Shown: positions 35,809 through 46,214 of the stretch, piece after piece
Position numbering within the stretch: the stretch's first letter is position 1
How the letters are laid out: each line of letters begins with the position of its first letter
Assembly: GCA_949752795.1 (NCBI GenBank)
Contig: OX457070.1
Location: 36,919,185-36,983,184 of the forward strand
Source of the DNA: Hyperoodon ampullatus
Lineage: Eukaryota > Chordata > Mammalia > Artiodactyla > Ziphiidae
DNA length: 64,000 nt
Direction: 5' to 3'
The notes under the pieces: generated by a model
Seen by the model: the letters and a program-made list of their open reading frames with translations, nothing else
What the model was told of the DNA's origin: nothing
Databases searched by the model: none
Made by a program: the position numbers and the translations under genes

Positions 35809-36898
35809 AAAAATCATGTGTAGTGATGTTTAGATTTACTGATTGACAAAAACACATTCTACTGTTCTAAGAAAAAATGTTTTTTCTTGTTACTTTAGCT
35901 AAAAAAAATGGAAGAAAAACCATAGGAACTTAAAAATAGATTTTTTAAATCCCTGTGTCAATACCCAATAAATTCAGATGGTATATAAGTTACTAAAATC
36001 AAAAGGCACATTATAAACCCCAGTTCAAGAAATATTAGGAAAATATCGAGTTAAATACTATAATAGTTTTCTAGGAAAGTCAAAGTAGATATGTATGTTT
36101 TCATATTCCTGCCCAAATGATAAATACTTGACAAAATGAAATAATCACTACTGCCAGAATAAAAAATGAACAGCCTATAAAAATGGCTGGTGAAACTTAG
36201 GTATCCAAGAATACTTTCTGCACCTTTCTGTCAGATTTTTGGTCTAGGAATAATAGGAGGAAGGCTGTATAACACAGTGGTTAAGAAAATGGACTTTAGG
36301 ATCAGAGAAACCAAAGTCAGTAAAGGCAATTAGCACTATTGTAAAATAACTGAATAAAAGGTCCTCAAAATATATTTTGAAAAAGAACAATTTTTTAAAG
36401 GAATTATCTTTTAAATTAAAATTAAAGTCATTAGGGAACTACAAATACTGGAAAAACCCTAAGAAACTCAAGAAGGGATTATGTGAGGAAACCTGCCAGC
36501 TAAAAAAATGCGCTCATCATTAGAAGAAAAGATATAAATTTCTATTATAGGATGTAATAGAACCACTTATTTGATTATTTATCTGAAAATAAATCTGGTT
36601 AGCTAATTCAATGATCTGGGTTTTCTCTTCCTAATTACAAGTTGCTGCTTTTTTTTTTCCCAAAAGACATATACCAGGTCATTAAAAGTCTGATCTGGCA
36701 GTCATCTGGAGTACAAACTGAAGACTTCAAAGAAAAACCATGTAGATGTCTGCTATAATGACATTGGAAACTGCAAGGAAAGCAGTACTGTTTTGTAAAT
36801 AATCAAGATCAATTAAAAACAATTTGTAGGCTAAGGACAGAAATAGTATACTTTAGGGTCTTTAGGAACAACACAATGTTGTAATTAAAATACATTGC
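35809..36898. other. intronic DNA with a MIR scrap
   Basis: 'gtataacacagtggttaaga' followed by 'atggactttaggatcagaga' at about 36,265-36,330 is the 5' part of a MIR. The rest is unclassified. Confidence 0.5.
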
Positions 36899-37200
36899 TG
36901 GGACTTCCCTGGTGGTGCAGTGGTTAAGAATCCACCTGCCAGTGCAGGGGACACGGGTTTGAGCCCTGGTCCAGGAAGATCCCACATGCTGCAGAGCAAC
37001 TGAGCCTGCGAGCCACAACTACTGACGCCCGTGTGCCTACAGCCCGTGCTCCCCAACAAGAGAAGCCACCGCAATGAGAAGCCTGCACACCGCAACGAAG
37101 AGTAGCCCCCGCTCACTGTAACTAGAAAAAGCCCGCACGCAGCAATGAAGAGCCAATGCAGCCAAAAATAAATAAATAAATAAAAATAAATTTATTAAAA
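36899..37200 (+). mobile_element. CHR-1-type SINE downstream of exon 2
   Basis: Near full-length copy with AAAATACATTGC duplicated at 36,887 and 37,201. In the gene's direction it lies 430 bp after the exon 2 donor, antisense to COMMD1. Confidence 0.95.
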
Positions 37201-37629
37201 AAAATACATTGCCTCCTATACCTGAATGCCTATAAAGATGAATTTTGTGAGATAGGTTTGTTCTATGTTGTTTAGTCTTAATTCCTGGTCTTTACTTAGC
37301 ATCTTTATCATTGCCTTGGAGATTCTGACCAAACGCCACAAACTCAGATCTAACCAAAAGGGAACAGTGGCCAACTTCTGTGCAATCACCTTATTGACCC
37401 ACTTTGTTCATTTGAGATAGATGCTGGAGGCTGGTTTTCAGACTCTATCCACAGTTGGGAATATCCAAACTTTCAGATGATTCTATCTTTGAAAAGGGAT
37501 TCTGAAAACCAGAATCTTTTCCTGTTATCATTATCCCTACAAAGACTGTTACATAAAATCATTCTGAATGTATGGCTAATATGTAATGGAAAAATACAGT
37601 TTACAAAGAGAAATTGAAATTGAACTCAC
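37201..37629 (-). other. COMMD1: intron 2 sequence next to the donor
   Basis: Non-repetitive intron flank. No second donor of comparable quality in frame was noticed. Confidence 0.5.
37624..37629 (-). promoter_or_regulatory. COMMD1: COMMD1 exon 2 splice donor
   Basis: On the minus strand the last exon codon CAG (Gln154) is followed directly by GTGAGT, a near-consensus U1 donor site. In the known protein the next residue is Glu, encoded by exon 3, which agrees with a phase-0 break. Confidence 0.95.
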
Positions 37630-37911
37630 CTGTCCACTTTTCCCTATTTCCAGCTCCATTATGGCAACAGGAGTGTGCATTTGAGCTGAGTGTCTTGACT
37701 GCGATTTGCCATCAACTCTCCAGCTCAAGCCCCGAAGCCCACTGTCCCAGCGGCTCTGGTTCATGAGGCTCTCTCGGATTTTTGTCTTATGGCTCTTCCA
37801 GAATTTGGAAATGACAGCAGCTTGGTCAGATGTGATCCCGCCTTGCTTTTTGGTTTGAGCAGTCAAGAATGCCTCCAGCTGGTTGAAATCCATGTCTGCA
37901 GATGCAATAGA
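37630..37911 (-). CDS. COMMD1: COMMD1 exon 2 (internal coding exon, residues 61-154)
   Basis: This 282-bp exon reads as 94 uninterrupted codons on the minus strand, from SIASADMDFNQ to ELEIGKSGQ, and matches what I remember of human COMMD1 residues 61-154 almost exactly. COMMD1 is a cytosolic and endosomal scaffold of the CCC (COMMD/CCDC22/CCDC93) complex. It is needed for recycling of copper transporters such as ATP7B, and it promotes NF-kB turnover. The exon covers the end of the helical N-terminal domain and the first part of the C-terminal COMM domain, whose aromatic/Leu segment WDSGLRGLSWRVD is at about residues 115-127. H101, M110 and H134, implicated in Cu(II) binding, are all present. 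Residue 138 is Met, where I recall Ile in human. The methionine at codon 67 is internal, so translation does not start here. Both boundaries are phase 0. Exon 1 (right) and exon 3 (left) are outside the window. Identification is very secure; the exon number relies on the known three-exon gene. Confidence 0.97.
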
Positions 37912-37931
37912 CTATAATGACAGAAAAAATA
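37912..37931 (-). promoter_or_regulatory. COMMD1: COMMD1 exon 2 splice acceptor
   Basis: Read on the minus strand, a T-rich tract (ATTTTTTCTGTCATTATAG) ends in AG immediately before the codon for Ser61. This is the only AG that keeps the conserved protein frame, so it fixes the exon's 5' edge. Confidence 0.93.
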
Positions 37932-38129
37932 ACAAATATGAATTTGGTAGATAACTAGAAAAAGATGCATCTTAACTACAGATCACATTTTGAGTGATTC
38001 TTAATCACTGAATAAGCTTTCAAAAAGGGTCATCAAAAGACAGTAATGAGAATAAGCGCTTCATAAATACAAAAATATTCCCTTTGAAAATACTGAATAT
38101 CAGAAAAGCTATTGTGAAAAATTCCATTT

Positions 38130-38251
38130 TGGGAATTCCCTGGCGGTCCAGTGGACAGGACTCCACGCTCTCACTACCGAGGGCCCAGGTTCAATCCACA
38201 GTAGGGGAACTAAGATCCCACAAGCCACGTGGCGTGGCCAAAAAAAAAAAA
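38130..38251 (+). mobile_element. short CHR-related SINE upstream of exon 2
   Basis: 'gggaattccctggcggtcca' to 'ggcgtggcc' plus an A-tail is a compact SINE. In gene terms it lies about 220 bp before the exon 2 acceptor and is antisense to COMMD1. Confidence 0.9.
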
Positions 38252-39664
38252 TCCGTGTCACTCAAATTCTCTATCAATAACTAGAATCTATAAATATCCA
38301 GTTCCATGATGAGGAAATAATAAAATATAAATAAAATTAAAATGTAAAAATAATAAAACAAGAGAATAAAATGAATTAGTGCTCTGATGAAATCTTACAT
38401 AATTTCACAGTGCCTTATAGCCAGGCTTGGTTTGATATACTATAACTGGGTAATGCCTTGTCCATACAAAGTACTAAGTAAATTTTGTTAAGTGAATGAA
38501 TTAGTTTAGTTTTATAGCCCATCTTCAACCAAATAGCTCATATCCAATAATAATACTCTGAAACTGTATACTACTTTATTCTTTTCCATAAGTTTTCAAA
38601 CCTTAATTGCCATTGCTGTTCTGAGAACAGTAAGCAGCTAAACTGAAGCGGGAAATCATCAAAGGGCTGGGGCAATGGAGCCCTGAATAAATCAGTGATG
38701 GTTAATGATTTGGTCTCAGAACAAGCTTTCCCCTGCCTGGCCATGAGGATTGGTATGAGCTCCAAACCAAAATATCATAGTACCTCCTTTCTCTGGGCAC
38801 AATGATTGATCCAAATTAATCTCCCAATTTAGGAGGAGAAGTGGTCTTGCCTCCTGGGGTCATGGTACCAGAAGAACATGAGACTGGAGGGTTGCAGACA
38901 GACATCTTTGATCTTTTGGCAAAAGCCTGATTGCAATAAAATAGAATGAAGCCAAGCAGAGATGAGAGTGGGTTCTAATGGAAATGGAGTGATATCCTGT
39001 TCTGTAATCCCCAAGGCCTTGGTTCCTGCAGACCTTTCTTCAACTCTGTATGTTATCTCGGCATCTTTTCCACCTGTAGGCACCAAAAACTCCCATTTAC
39101 TATTCAAGGTAGTTTAAGCTGTATTCCTATTATTTGGAACCAAGAGTCCTGCCTACACTTGAGCAGTAGCAGTGAGAACAGAGAAACGTAAAGGTAGACA
39201 GTGTACAGGTGGAGTATAAGTAGAATAGGTGGAACGGAGGCTGAAAGACAAACATGCTGTCTTTCATTTCTCCATTAATATGAAAAAGTTGTATGATAAA
39301 TATTACAACATAGATTAAAGATATTTCACATTACAATTCAACAAATGTTTACTGAATATCTGCCTATTTACCAGGTAGGAGGATCCAAAATCTCTGGCTA
39401 TGCCACTCAATAGAAACATTAATTTGTATAATATACTATAATTAAATAAAATTATTTCCACTGGCACTTTGCTTCACACTATCACATCACAACACAGGTG
39501 ATGTGTATTATTCTTTTCCTCAAAGCATATTAAGAAATCTATTCTGATTTAACTTCACTTGTGATAGAAGTTATTTTGGTTGGGTTCCAGTCAATAATAT
39601 CTTGAACTGGGGTCAATTCATCCAAAAAAGGTGTTACCGTCTCTGTAACATATTCTTCTTTTTT
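38252..39664. other. intronic DNA, nothing recognised
   Basis: 1.4 kb of unclassified intron 1. The open frames at 38,571-38,765 and 38,829-39,107 (minus) show no family features. Confidence 0.5.
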
Positions 39665-39857
39665 TTTTTTTTTTTTTTTTTTTGTGGTACGCGGGCCTCC
39701 CACCGCAGAGCACAGGCTCCAGACGCACAGGCCCAGCGGCCATGGCTCATGGGCCCAGCCACTCCGCGGCATGCGGGATCCTCCCGGACCGGGGCACGAA
39801 CCCGTGTCCCCTGCATCGGCAGGCAGACTCTCAACCACTGTGCCACCAGGGAAGCCC
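39665..39857 (-). mobile_element. CHR-2-type SINE with internal deletion
   Basis: Antisense copy with a roughly 24-base T tract. About 20 bases, present in other copies between 'gggcctc' and 'gcagagcacagg', are missing. ATATTCTTCTTTTT flanks it. Confidence 0.95.
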
Positions 39858-40545
39858 CATATTCTTCTTTTTACTTGCCCAACTCTTTAAAAATGTAAAA
39901 ACCATTCTTAGCTAATGGGCTATACAAAAGTAGTGTGTCCTGCAGGATGTAGTTTGCTAACCCCTGCTCAAGAACATCCTACAAAACAAACTGACACATG
40001 TCCTACATGACTTGGCAATGTCCCATCTAATATTATGTGGAACCTGTTTATAATTACCTGGGCCTAGAAATTAATCTTTTTCTTTTTACATAAAAAATTA
40101 TTCTTTGGCACAGTTTTAATAAGCTCTAAATTTTCCAGGAATGCAACTAATACAGCTTGTATCAATACGTTGGTTTGGTCAGAACTTTACAAATAGGTTG
40201 TTGAGCATTTTAGAAACTCTCATTACCAGTGGCAATACCATTCATAGTTTGATATCTGAACTACCAAAACAACACATCTATATATGTCTGCATTTACTGC
40301 TGCACAGTCACAGTGATTCTACATAGAGGTGCAAGTATTTGATTAATTCATTACATGTTCTAATGCAGTAATGCTTCAACATTTACATTGTTAAATATAT
40401 TTTTTAAATTACTGTATTATTTTATTTTCCTTATAACTTTCCTTTATATTACATGTATGTTATATTATTAGAAGTTATACATGTTAATTTTATTATATGT
40501 GAATTATAATTATACATGCATTTCATTTAAGGTTAATAAAGGAAC
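39858..40545. other. intronic DNA, AT-rich
   Basis: 'tgtcctgcaggatgtagttt' to 'aacccctgctcaag' near 39,940 may be the end of a hAT-type repeat. 40,390-40,520 is TA-rich. Confidence 0.4.
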
Positions 40546-40987
40546 TGTATGGTCAGACCACTCAAGATGGCTGTTCTCTTGCTCTCTGTACATCCCCTGC
40601 CTGACCAGTGCCTGCTTCACCTATACCCTACACTATGACTGACCTTCCTATAAACTTGCCCCAGACCCCAGCCAGTGACTGTTCTTATCAAAAGGGCAGT
40701 GAGGGGTGTGCCCCTCTGCTGGCTTCTCTGGTAACTAATGAGCCAATCTGACGTAATTCCCCCTATAACTGGCAATCTCCCCTTCCACCCAGGAGCAAAG
40801 CCTGCCACCATGTCCTGCCTGCTGTCTGTCACACATGGTGGGGTGTTGCTCCAAGACTTTGCTTCAGATGTATAAGCTCCTCCATCCATTAAACCCCTGA
40901 TGTCTCTGTCGCTGACTCTGAGCTCTTTCTTCGGTCTTGAAGCTGGGCAAGTGCAGGCCTTGTAGGCCTGCAGAGTGCAGCCCAACA
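40546..40987 (+). mobile_element. solo LTR, class I ERV-like
   Basis: A 442-bp segment begins TGTATGGTCAGACC and ends GCAGCCCAACA, with GGAAC / GGGAC as imperfect 5-bp flanks. It has an ATTAAA signal near 40,888 followed by a T/G-rich stretch, as in LTR R regions. No internal retroviral genes are adjacent, so it is a solo LTR. The family is unnamed here; class I is inferred from general composition. Confidence 0.62.
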
Positions 40988-41160
40988 GGGACACTGGAAA
41001 ATATTTACTATAAAAAGGAAACTCTGGGTCTGATAGGTTTGAGAGCCACTGAGGATCAAGTCCAAACCCAACACAACAGGCCCTTCAAAATGTGAGCTGA
41101 CTTATTATAAGCAGATAGGCTAGAGGCTCTTTGGAGAAAGAGAACCAAGAATGGCTCTCT

Positions 41161-41692
41161 TGACATAAGAGAACCCATTTAGGCCTAAGCCATTTTGTGA
41201 TCTAAGCCTGGCTGCCATGCTTGCCCTTGAACAGATCTCAGTAATTAATGATCTTAAGGGAGGGAATGCAGAAACTAGGGAGGAGCAGTCAAGAAACAAC
41301 AGTGCAGCCTTGGGGCAGGGGCCTGGTTCCTCAAGGGATATACATAATATATCTTTGAGTTCTGCAGGAACTAAGGCCCCCACCAGGTGGAGGATGGAAT
41401 GAAGATGTTGATAGTCTAGACTTTAATCAACTAAAGCTTGGACTCTGCCAACCTTTGTCCCAGTTCTATGCTGAATTCTCCTCCGCTCAAGCCCCCTCAT
41501 GAATATACATGTACCCTTAGTTTAAAACTTCCCCAATTTTGCTGTTCAGGAAGACACTGCTTTGAGAAAGATCCCCAGTGTTCTCCTTACTTGCTGCAAG
41601 TAATAAATCCTTCCTTCTCTCGATCTCTGGCTTGGTTGTGGCTATTGGCTCAATGCCCACCACTCTTGGGCAAACCCAGTTTTCTGGTAACA
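41161..41692 (+). mobile_element. second LTR, different family
   Basis: From TGACATAAGAGAACCC to TTCTGGTAACA, about 530 bp. It carries AATAAA at 41,602-41,607 and a CT-rich region after it, typical of a gammaretrovirus-like LTR. It shares no obvious sequence with the LTR 170 bp to its left. The 117-codon frame starting at 41,438 is inside the LTR and is not a gene. Confidence 0.55.
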
Positions 41693-42115
41693 TTATCCTC
41701 CTATCTTATTTTACTCCCTGCCTCCCACACTTGCCACTCAAACAGCACTAACTTGTTCATAATGCCCCTGCTACCAATCCCAATATGCTAGCTGCTTCTT
41801 TCTATGTGCCTCTGTTCACGCTATTCTAACTGCCTGAAATGTCCTTTCATCACCACCTTCACCAGATTAACTTCTATTCACCATTCAAGACTCAGTTCAA
41901 GCATGACTCCCCCAATATTCCTCCTCCCCTAGTAAGGTAAGGGTGCCTCTCTATTCCAAAAATGCCCTAATATCTCTATCATAGCACTTACCTCAATGTA
42001 ATGAAGCTTTCTGTTTACAAGTCTATTTCACCCAACAGACTTTAATCTTTGACAGTCTAATTTGTGTATCTCTGCAAATATAGGATCTAACACAACTTTT
42101 TGAATTTATGTTCTA
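41693..42115 (+). repeat. L2 LINE 3' part
   Basis: 'tgcctgaaatgtcctttcat', 'cattcaagactcagttcaag', 'tatcatagcacttacctcaa' and 'acagactttaatctttgaca' follow L2's 3' end in sense orientation. Confidence 0.72.
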
Positions 42116-42724
42116 ACAAGCACAACTGTATCAACAACTTTTTAAACCAAAAGTAATAAATGTTACAGATTAAGTCTAGAAGTATCTACAGTTACCAACT
42201 CCTTGCTCTACAAAATCTTACTATGTATATCACAAACTATAAACTCCTAGATAAAGCAGAAAATAATCCCATGGTGTTGATATCTGTTTGCCTAATCTAG
42301 CCTTGCAAATTAGCAAGGGGCTCAGAGCTAAAGGATATTTAGGCTAGGAAATCAGGAGAAAGGAAGAATCTGATTGAAAGATAAAAATGCAAACCATCAT
42401 ATTAATGTTATTGATAATGTTGTGCTGCTAGAATATAATCATAGAACAACCCCACATGATGTGGCTGCTGGTGGGCAGCTTGGAGAAACCACTGGTCACC
42501 TAGTCAACACAGATCAGCAATATGCTAAAAATGTATTTGACTGAAATATGATGATCCAATTACAACTTTTAAATGTTAAAAATTAATAATTAGCAGTTTG
42601 AAACTGAAATTTCAAATGAACAAAAAAAGTGAGGTAGTAAGAGACAGGAAAACAGAAGAGATGTAAAAACATGCCAAGTTGTTCTGTCTATTTCAGAGAA
42701 AAGAAACAGACTGATATGTATGCA
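42116..42724. other. intronic DNA, nothing recognised
   Basis: Unclassified AT-rich sequence. Confidence 0.5.
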
Positions 42725-43416
42725 AGTCCGATCAAAATCCTAGCAAGATTTTTTGTAGGTATAGACAAAATTATTGTAAAATTTAAATGGAAAGGCAAAG
42801 GAAGTGGAGTAGATAAAACAATTTTGAGTAAGAACCATAAAGTGGGAGGAATTGGTCTTCTGCATTTTAAGATTTAATTCACCGCTACAGTAATCAAGAT
42901 TCTGTGATATCTGCAGAGAGACAGATACATAGACCAATGGAATACACAGACCAATAAAAACCACAGAAACAGACCCCCACAAAATGGGCAACTCATCTTT
43001 GACAAAGGTGCAAAAGCAATTCAATGAAGGAAAGAAAGAGAGCATTTTCAGCAAAAGGTAATCAAGCAAGTAGATATCCATAGGTTAAAAAAGAGAACCT
43101 CAACCTTAGTCTCATAACATATAAAAGTAAATTTTAAGTGGATCACGGGCTTAGATATAATGAAAAACTGTAAATCTTAGAAAGAAAAAGAAAGACAATC
43201 TTTGGGATCTAGGACTAATCAAAGCATTCTTAGACTTGACACCAAAAGCATGATCCATGAAAGCAAAAACTGTTAAATTCGACCTCATCAAAATTAACCT
43301 CACCATGTGCAAAAAACCCCATGAAGGGGATAAAGACATACTTCAAATTGGGAGAAAATATTTCAAGCCACATATCTAACCAAGGACTAGTATCTAGAAT
43401 ATATAAAGAACTTTCA

Positions 43417-43549
43417 GGGACTTCCCTGGAGGGCCAGCGGTTAAGACTGCATGCTTCCACTGCAGTGGGCACGGGTTCCATCCCTGGTTGGGGAACTCTT
43501 TAAGATCCCGCATGCCACACGGTGCGGCCAAAAGACAAAACAAAAAACA
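43417..43549 (+). mobile_element. short CHR-related SINE inside L1
   Basis: 'gggacttccctggagggcca' to 'ggtgcggccaaaag', flanked by GAACTTTCA / CAACTTTCA from the L1. Confidence 0.92.
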
Positions 43550-44240
43550 ACTTTCAAAATGCGGTATTAAAAAATAACCAATCCCATTAGAAACTGGACA
43601 AAACATATGAGACATTTCACCAGAGCAGATATACAGATGGTAAATAAGTACAATGAAAAATGCTAAACATCATTAGCCACCAGAGAAATGCAAATTAAAA
43701 CCACAATGAGATGTCACTATACACTTATCAGAATGGCTAAAATGTAAAAATAGTGACAAGACAGGATACAGAGACTCTGGATCACTCATACATTGTTGGT
43801 GGGAATGTAAAATGGCACACCCACACTGCAAAACATTTTGGCAATTTATTAGAAAACTAAACATGCAACTTCCATATGACCAAGCAATAGCATTCCTGGG
43901 CATTTACCCCAGAGAAAGGAGAACTTACGCCCATACAAAAAGCTATACACAAATGTTTATGCAATAGCCAAAAATTAGAAACAAACCAGACATCCTTCAA
44001 CTGGTGGTTAAATAAACTGTGGTATATCCATACCATGGACTATTTCTCTACAATAAAAAGGAAACGGGCCATTGATACTACAACTTGCATAAATTCTCAG
44101 AGAATTATGCTGAGTGAAAAAACCCAATCAGGAAAAGTTACACATTGTACTATTCCATTTATATCATATACTTGAAATGGCAAAATTACAGAAATGGAAG
44201 ACAGATTAGTAGTTGCTAGCGATTAAGGAAGGGGTGGGGG

Positions 44241-44761
44241 CTCTTTGAGGAATATGTGGTTGCAGCTGCAGCTGAGCTCGGGTCCACCCGCTCCTGCTCT
44301 TGGCTCGCCACTGTTTTTTCTCACCCAGGAACAAGTCAGTCAGGGAGGTACATCACAACCATGGCTTTGAAAGATACCAGAAAGATACCCGTGGAACCAG
44401 AGGTGGCAATTTCACCAAATTAGAATCACCCTATCCAGTCACAATGTAAAACCTCTGGAGAAGGTTTGTGCAGACTTGATGAGAGGTGCAAAGGAAAAGA
44501 ATCTTAAAATGAAAAGACCAGTTTGGAGGCCTACCAGGACTCTGAGAATCACTACAAGAAAAACTCCTGCTGAAAGATTTGGTCTCTTTTTCAGATGAGG
44601 ATATACAAGAAACTCATTGACTTGAACAGTCTTTCTGAGATTGTTAAGCAGATTACTTCCATCAGTATTTAGCCAGGAGTCGAGGCTGAATCACTACTGC
44701 AGATGCTTAAATCAACTATTTTAATAAATTGATTATCAGTTGTTTAAAGGGGAAAAAAAAA
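44241..44761 (+). pseudogene. RPS20: RPS20 processed pseudogene
   Basis: This is an intronless copy of the mRNA for ribosomal protein uS10 (RPS20), a small-subunit protein of 119 residues. It starts with a 5' UTR like the parental one, including a pyrimidine-rich CTCTTTGAGG cap region and 'aggaacaagtc'. The ATG is at 44,361 and the stop TAA at 44,708-44,710. It ends with a short 3' UTR, AATAAA near 44,724 and an A-tail. The first codons read [17 protein letters not shown], then the reading meets a TAG at 44,421-44,423. Further missing bases, for example around 44,565-44,590, shift the frame, and an in-frame TAG lies before the last 15 codons. It is non-functional. It was inserted into an L1 by L1 machinery, with A/G-rich target copies (GGAAGGGG / GGAAGGAG). 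Confidence 0.92.
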
Positions 44762-45035
44762 GGAAGGAGCAAGGGTGGGTGGGAGGAAAGTAGATGTGGC
44801 TATAAAACTGCAACATGAGGGATCTTAGTGGTGATGGAAAGTTCTGTGTCTTGACTGTACCAATGTTAATATAGTGGTTGTGATATTATACTACAGTTTT
44901 GCAGTACGTTATTGTTAGGGGGAATCAATAAAAAAATACAATGGTATCTCTTTGTATTATTTCTTATAGCTGCATGTGAATCTACAATTATCTCTAAATA
45001 AAAATCCTAATTAAAAAAGAAACCTACATCAGGCC

Positions 45036-45168
45036 TATTTCTTGCTCTAACTGTAAGTTCTTTAAGAGGGCAGAGACCTTGCCTCTCTTGTTTAATATTT
45101 AACCTCTGGAGCCTCGCACAGTGACTGGCATATAGTAGGTGATCAGCAAATATATACTGAACGAGTGA
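45036..45168 (+). repeat. L2 LINE 3' end
   Basis: 'ctgtaagttctttaagaggg', 'cagagaccttgcctctcttg' and 'tggcatatagtaggtgatca' are the L2 terminal segment. Confidence 0.8.
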
Positions 45169-45169
45169 A

Positions 45170-45300
45170 TAGTGGGATGAGCATGAAATCTGGAATCCCC
45201 CCCAAAAAAACTAGTCCTGTACTCACTTGATCTTGGGAAAGTCTTTTAGTCTTGTTGTACCTCAATTTCCCCATTTATAATATGTAGATATAATATAGAA
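45170..45300 (+). repeat. MIR remnant
   Basis: 'tgatcttgggaaagtctttt' and 'gtacctcaatttccccattt' match the MIR core. Confidence 0.68.
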
Positions 45301-45359
45301 TATGGTTATTTAAAAACTTGGCTCCAAAATTCTTTGACCCTTCTCCCATGAAGAGTTAA

Positions 45360-45870
45360 GGGTCTATGTCCTATTTCCTAGAATATGGGTTGTGTGAGTG
45401 TTTGATCATGGCAATTCCAACTATACGACATTCTGGAAAAGTCAAAACTATAAAGACAGTAAAAAGATCAGTGGTTGCCAGGAGTTCAGCGGGAGGAAAG
45501 GAGAGACGAATAGGTGGAACACAAGGGATTTTTCAGGCAATGAAACAATTGTGTATAGTGTACAAAATCTGATACTAAATGGTGGACACACATAACTAAA
45601 CATTTGTGTAGAAAGAATATACAAACAGAATGTACAAGACAAAGAGTGAATTCTAATGTAAACTGTGGATTTTAGTTAATAATGTAATCAACACAGGCTC
45701 CTCAACTGTAACAAATGTACCACACTAATGCAAGGTGTTCATAATAGGGGAAATTGCTTGGGAGCAGAGAGCAAGGGAGTATATGTTAACTCTCTGCACT
45801 TTCCATTCAATTCTTCTGTAAACCAAAAACCGTTCTTAAAACAAAGTCTATAAAAAACCCCCCAAAACTA
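45360..45870 (+). repeat. L1M 3' end
   Basis: 'gatcagtggttgccaggagt', 'gtggattttagttaataatg', 'taacaaatgtaccacactaa' and 'taactctctgcactttccat' form an L1M 3' UTR. Confidence 0.78.
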
Positions 45871-45874
45871 GTGA

Positions 45875-46190
45875 TAGATACAAAAACATGCATAAATTTC
45901 AGATATTATGCTGAATTTTAAAAGTTAGATACATCGAGTATATACTGTATGATTCAATTTATGTTAGGTTCTAGAACAAGCAAAACTAATCTATGATAAC
46001 AGAAACCAGAAAAGTGGTTACCTGAGGCAGAGGTGGGGCTGACTGGGAAGAGGAATGAGGGAACTTTCTGTGGTGATGATAGGATGATAAGATGACAGAA
46101 GTGTGGATTACACAGGTACATACATTTCTCAAAAACTCAAACTGAATACTTAAGTACTATCATATAAATTATACTCAATTTTTTAAAAAG
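45875..46190 (+). repeat. L1M 3' fragment
   Basis: 'tatactgtatgattcaattt', 'aaccagaaaagtggttacct' and 'tggattacacaggtacatac' resemble another L1M 3' UTR, so this is a separate insertion from its left neighbour. Confidence 0.68.
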
Positions 46191-46214
46191 CAAAAAATAA
46201 CTTCTTACAAAAAA

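Larger units (their letters stand above)
1..37629 (-). other. COMMD1: COMMD1 intron 2 (partial)
   Basis: Everything left of the donor site is intron 2, continuing past the window edge. Exon 3, which would encode the last 36 or so residues beginning with Glu155, is not present in the window. No alternative exon was recognised. Confidence 0.9.
42725..45015 (+). mobile_element. L1 ORF2 3' half and 3' UTR, with two insertions
   Basis: Recognisable distal ORF2 text ('ccaatggaatacacagacca', 'atgatccatgaaagcaaaaa', 'cagagaaatgcaaattaaaa', 'aacattttggcaatttatta') runs to an A-rich end near 45,010. A short SINE (43,417-43,549) and an RPS20 retrocopy (44,241-44,761) were inserted into it. Stops and frameshifts leave no usable reading frame. 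Confidence 0.88.

Noticed and set aside
41438..41791. 117-codon frame that might look like a small secreted protein
   Set aside because: It lies within an LTR-like repeat and runs into an L2, with no conserved motif.
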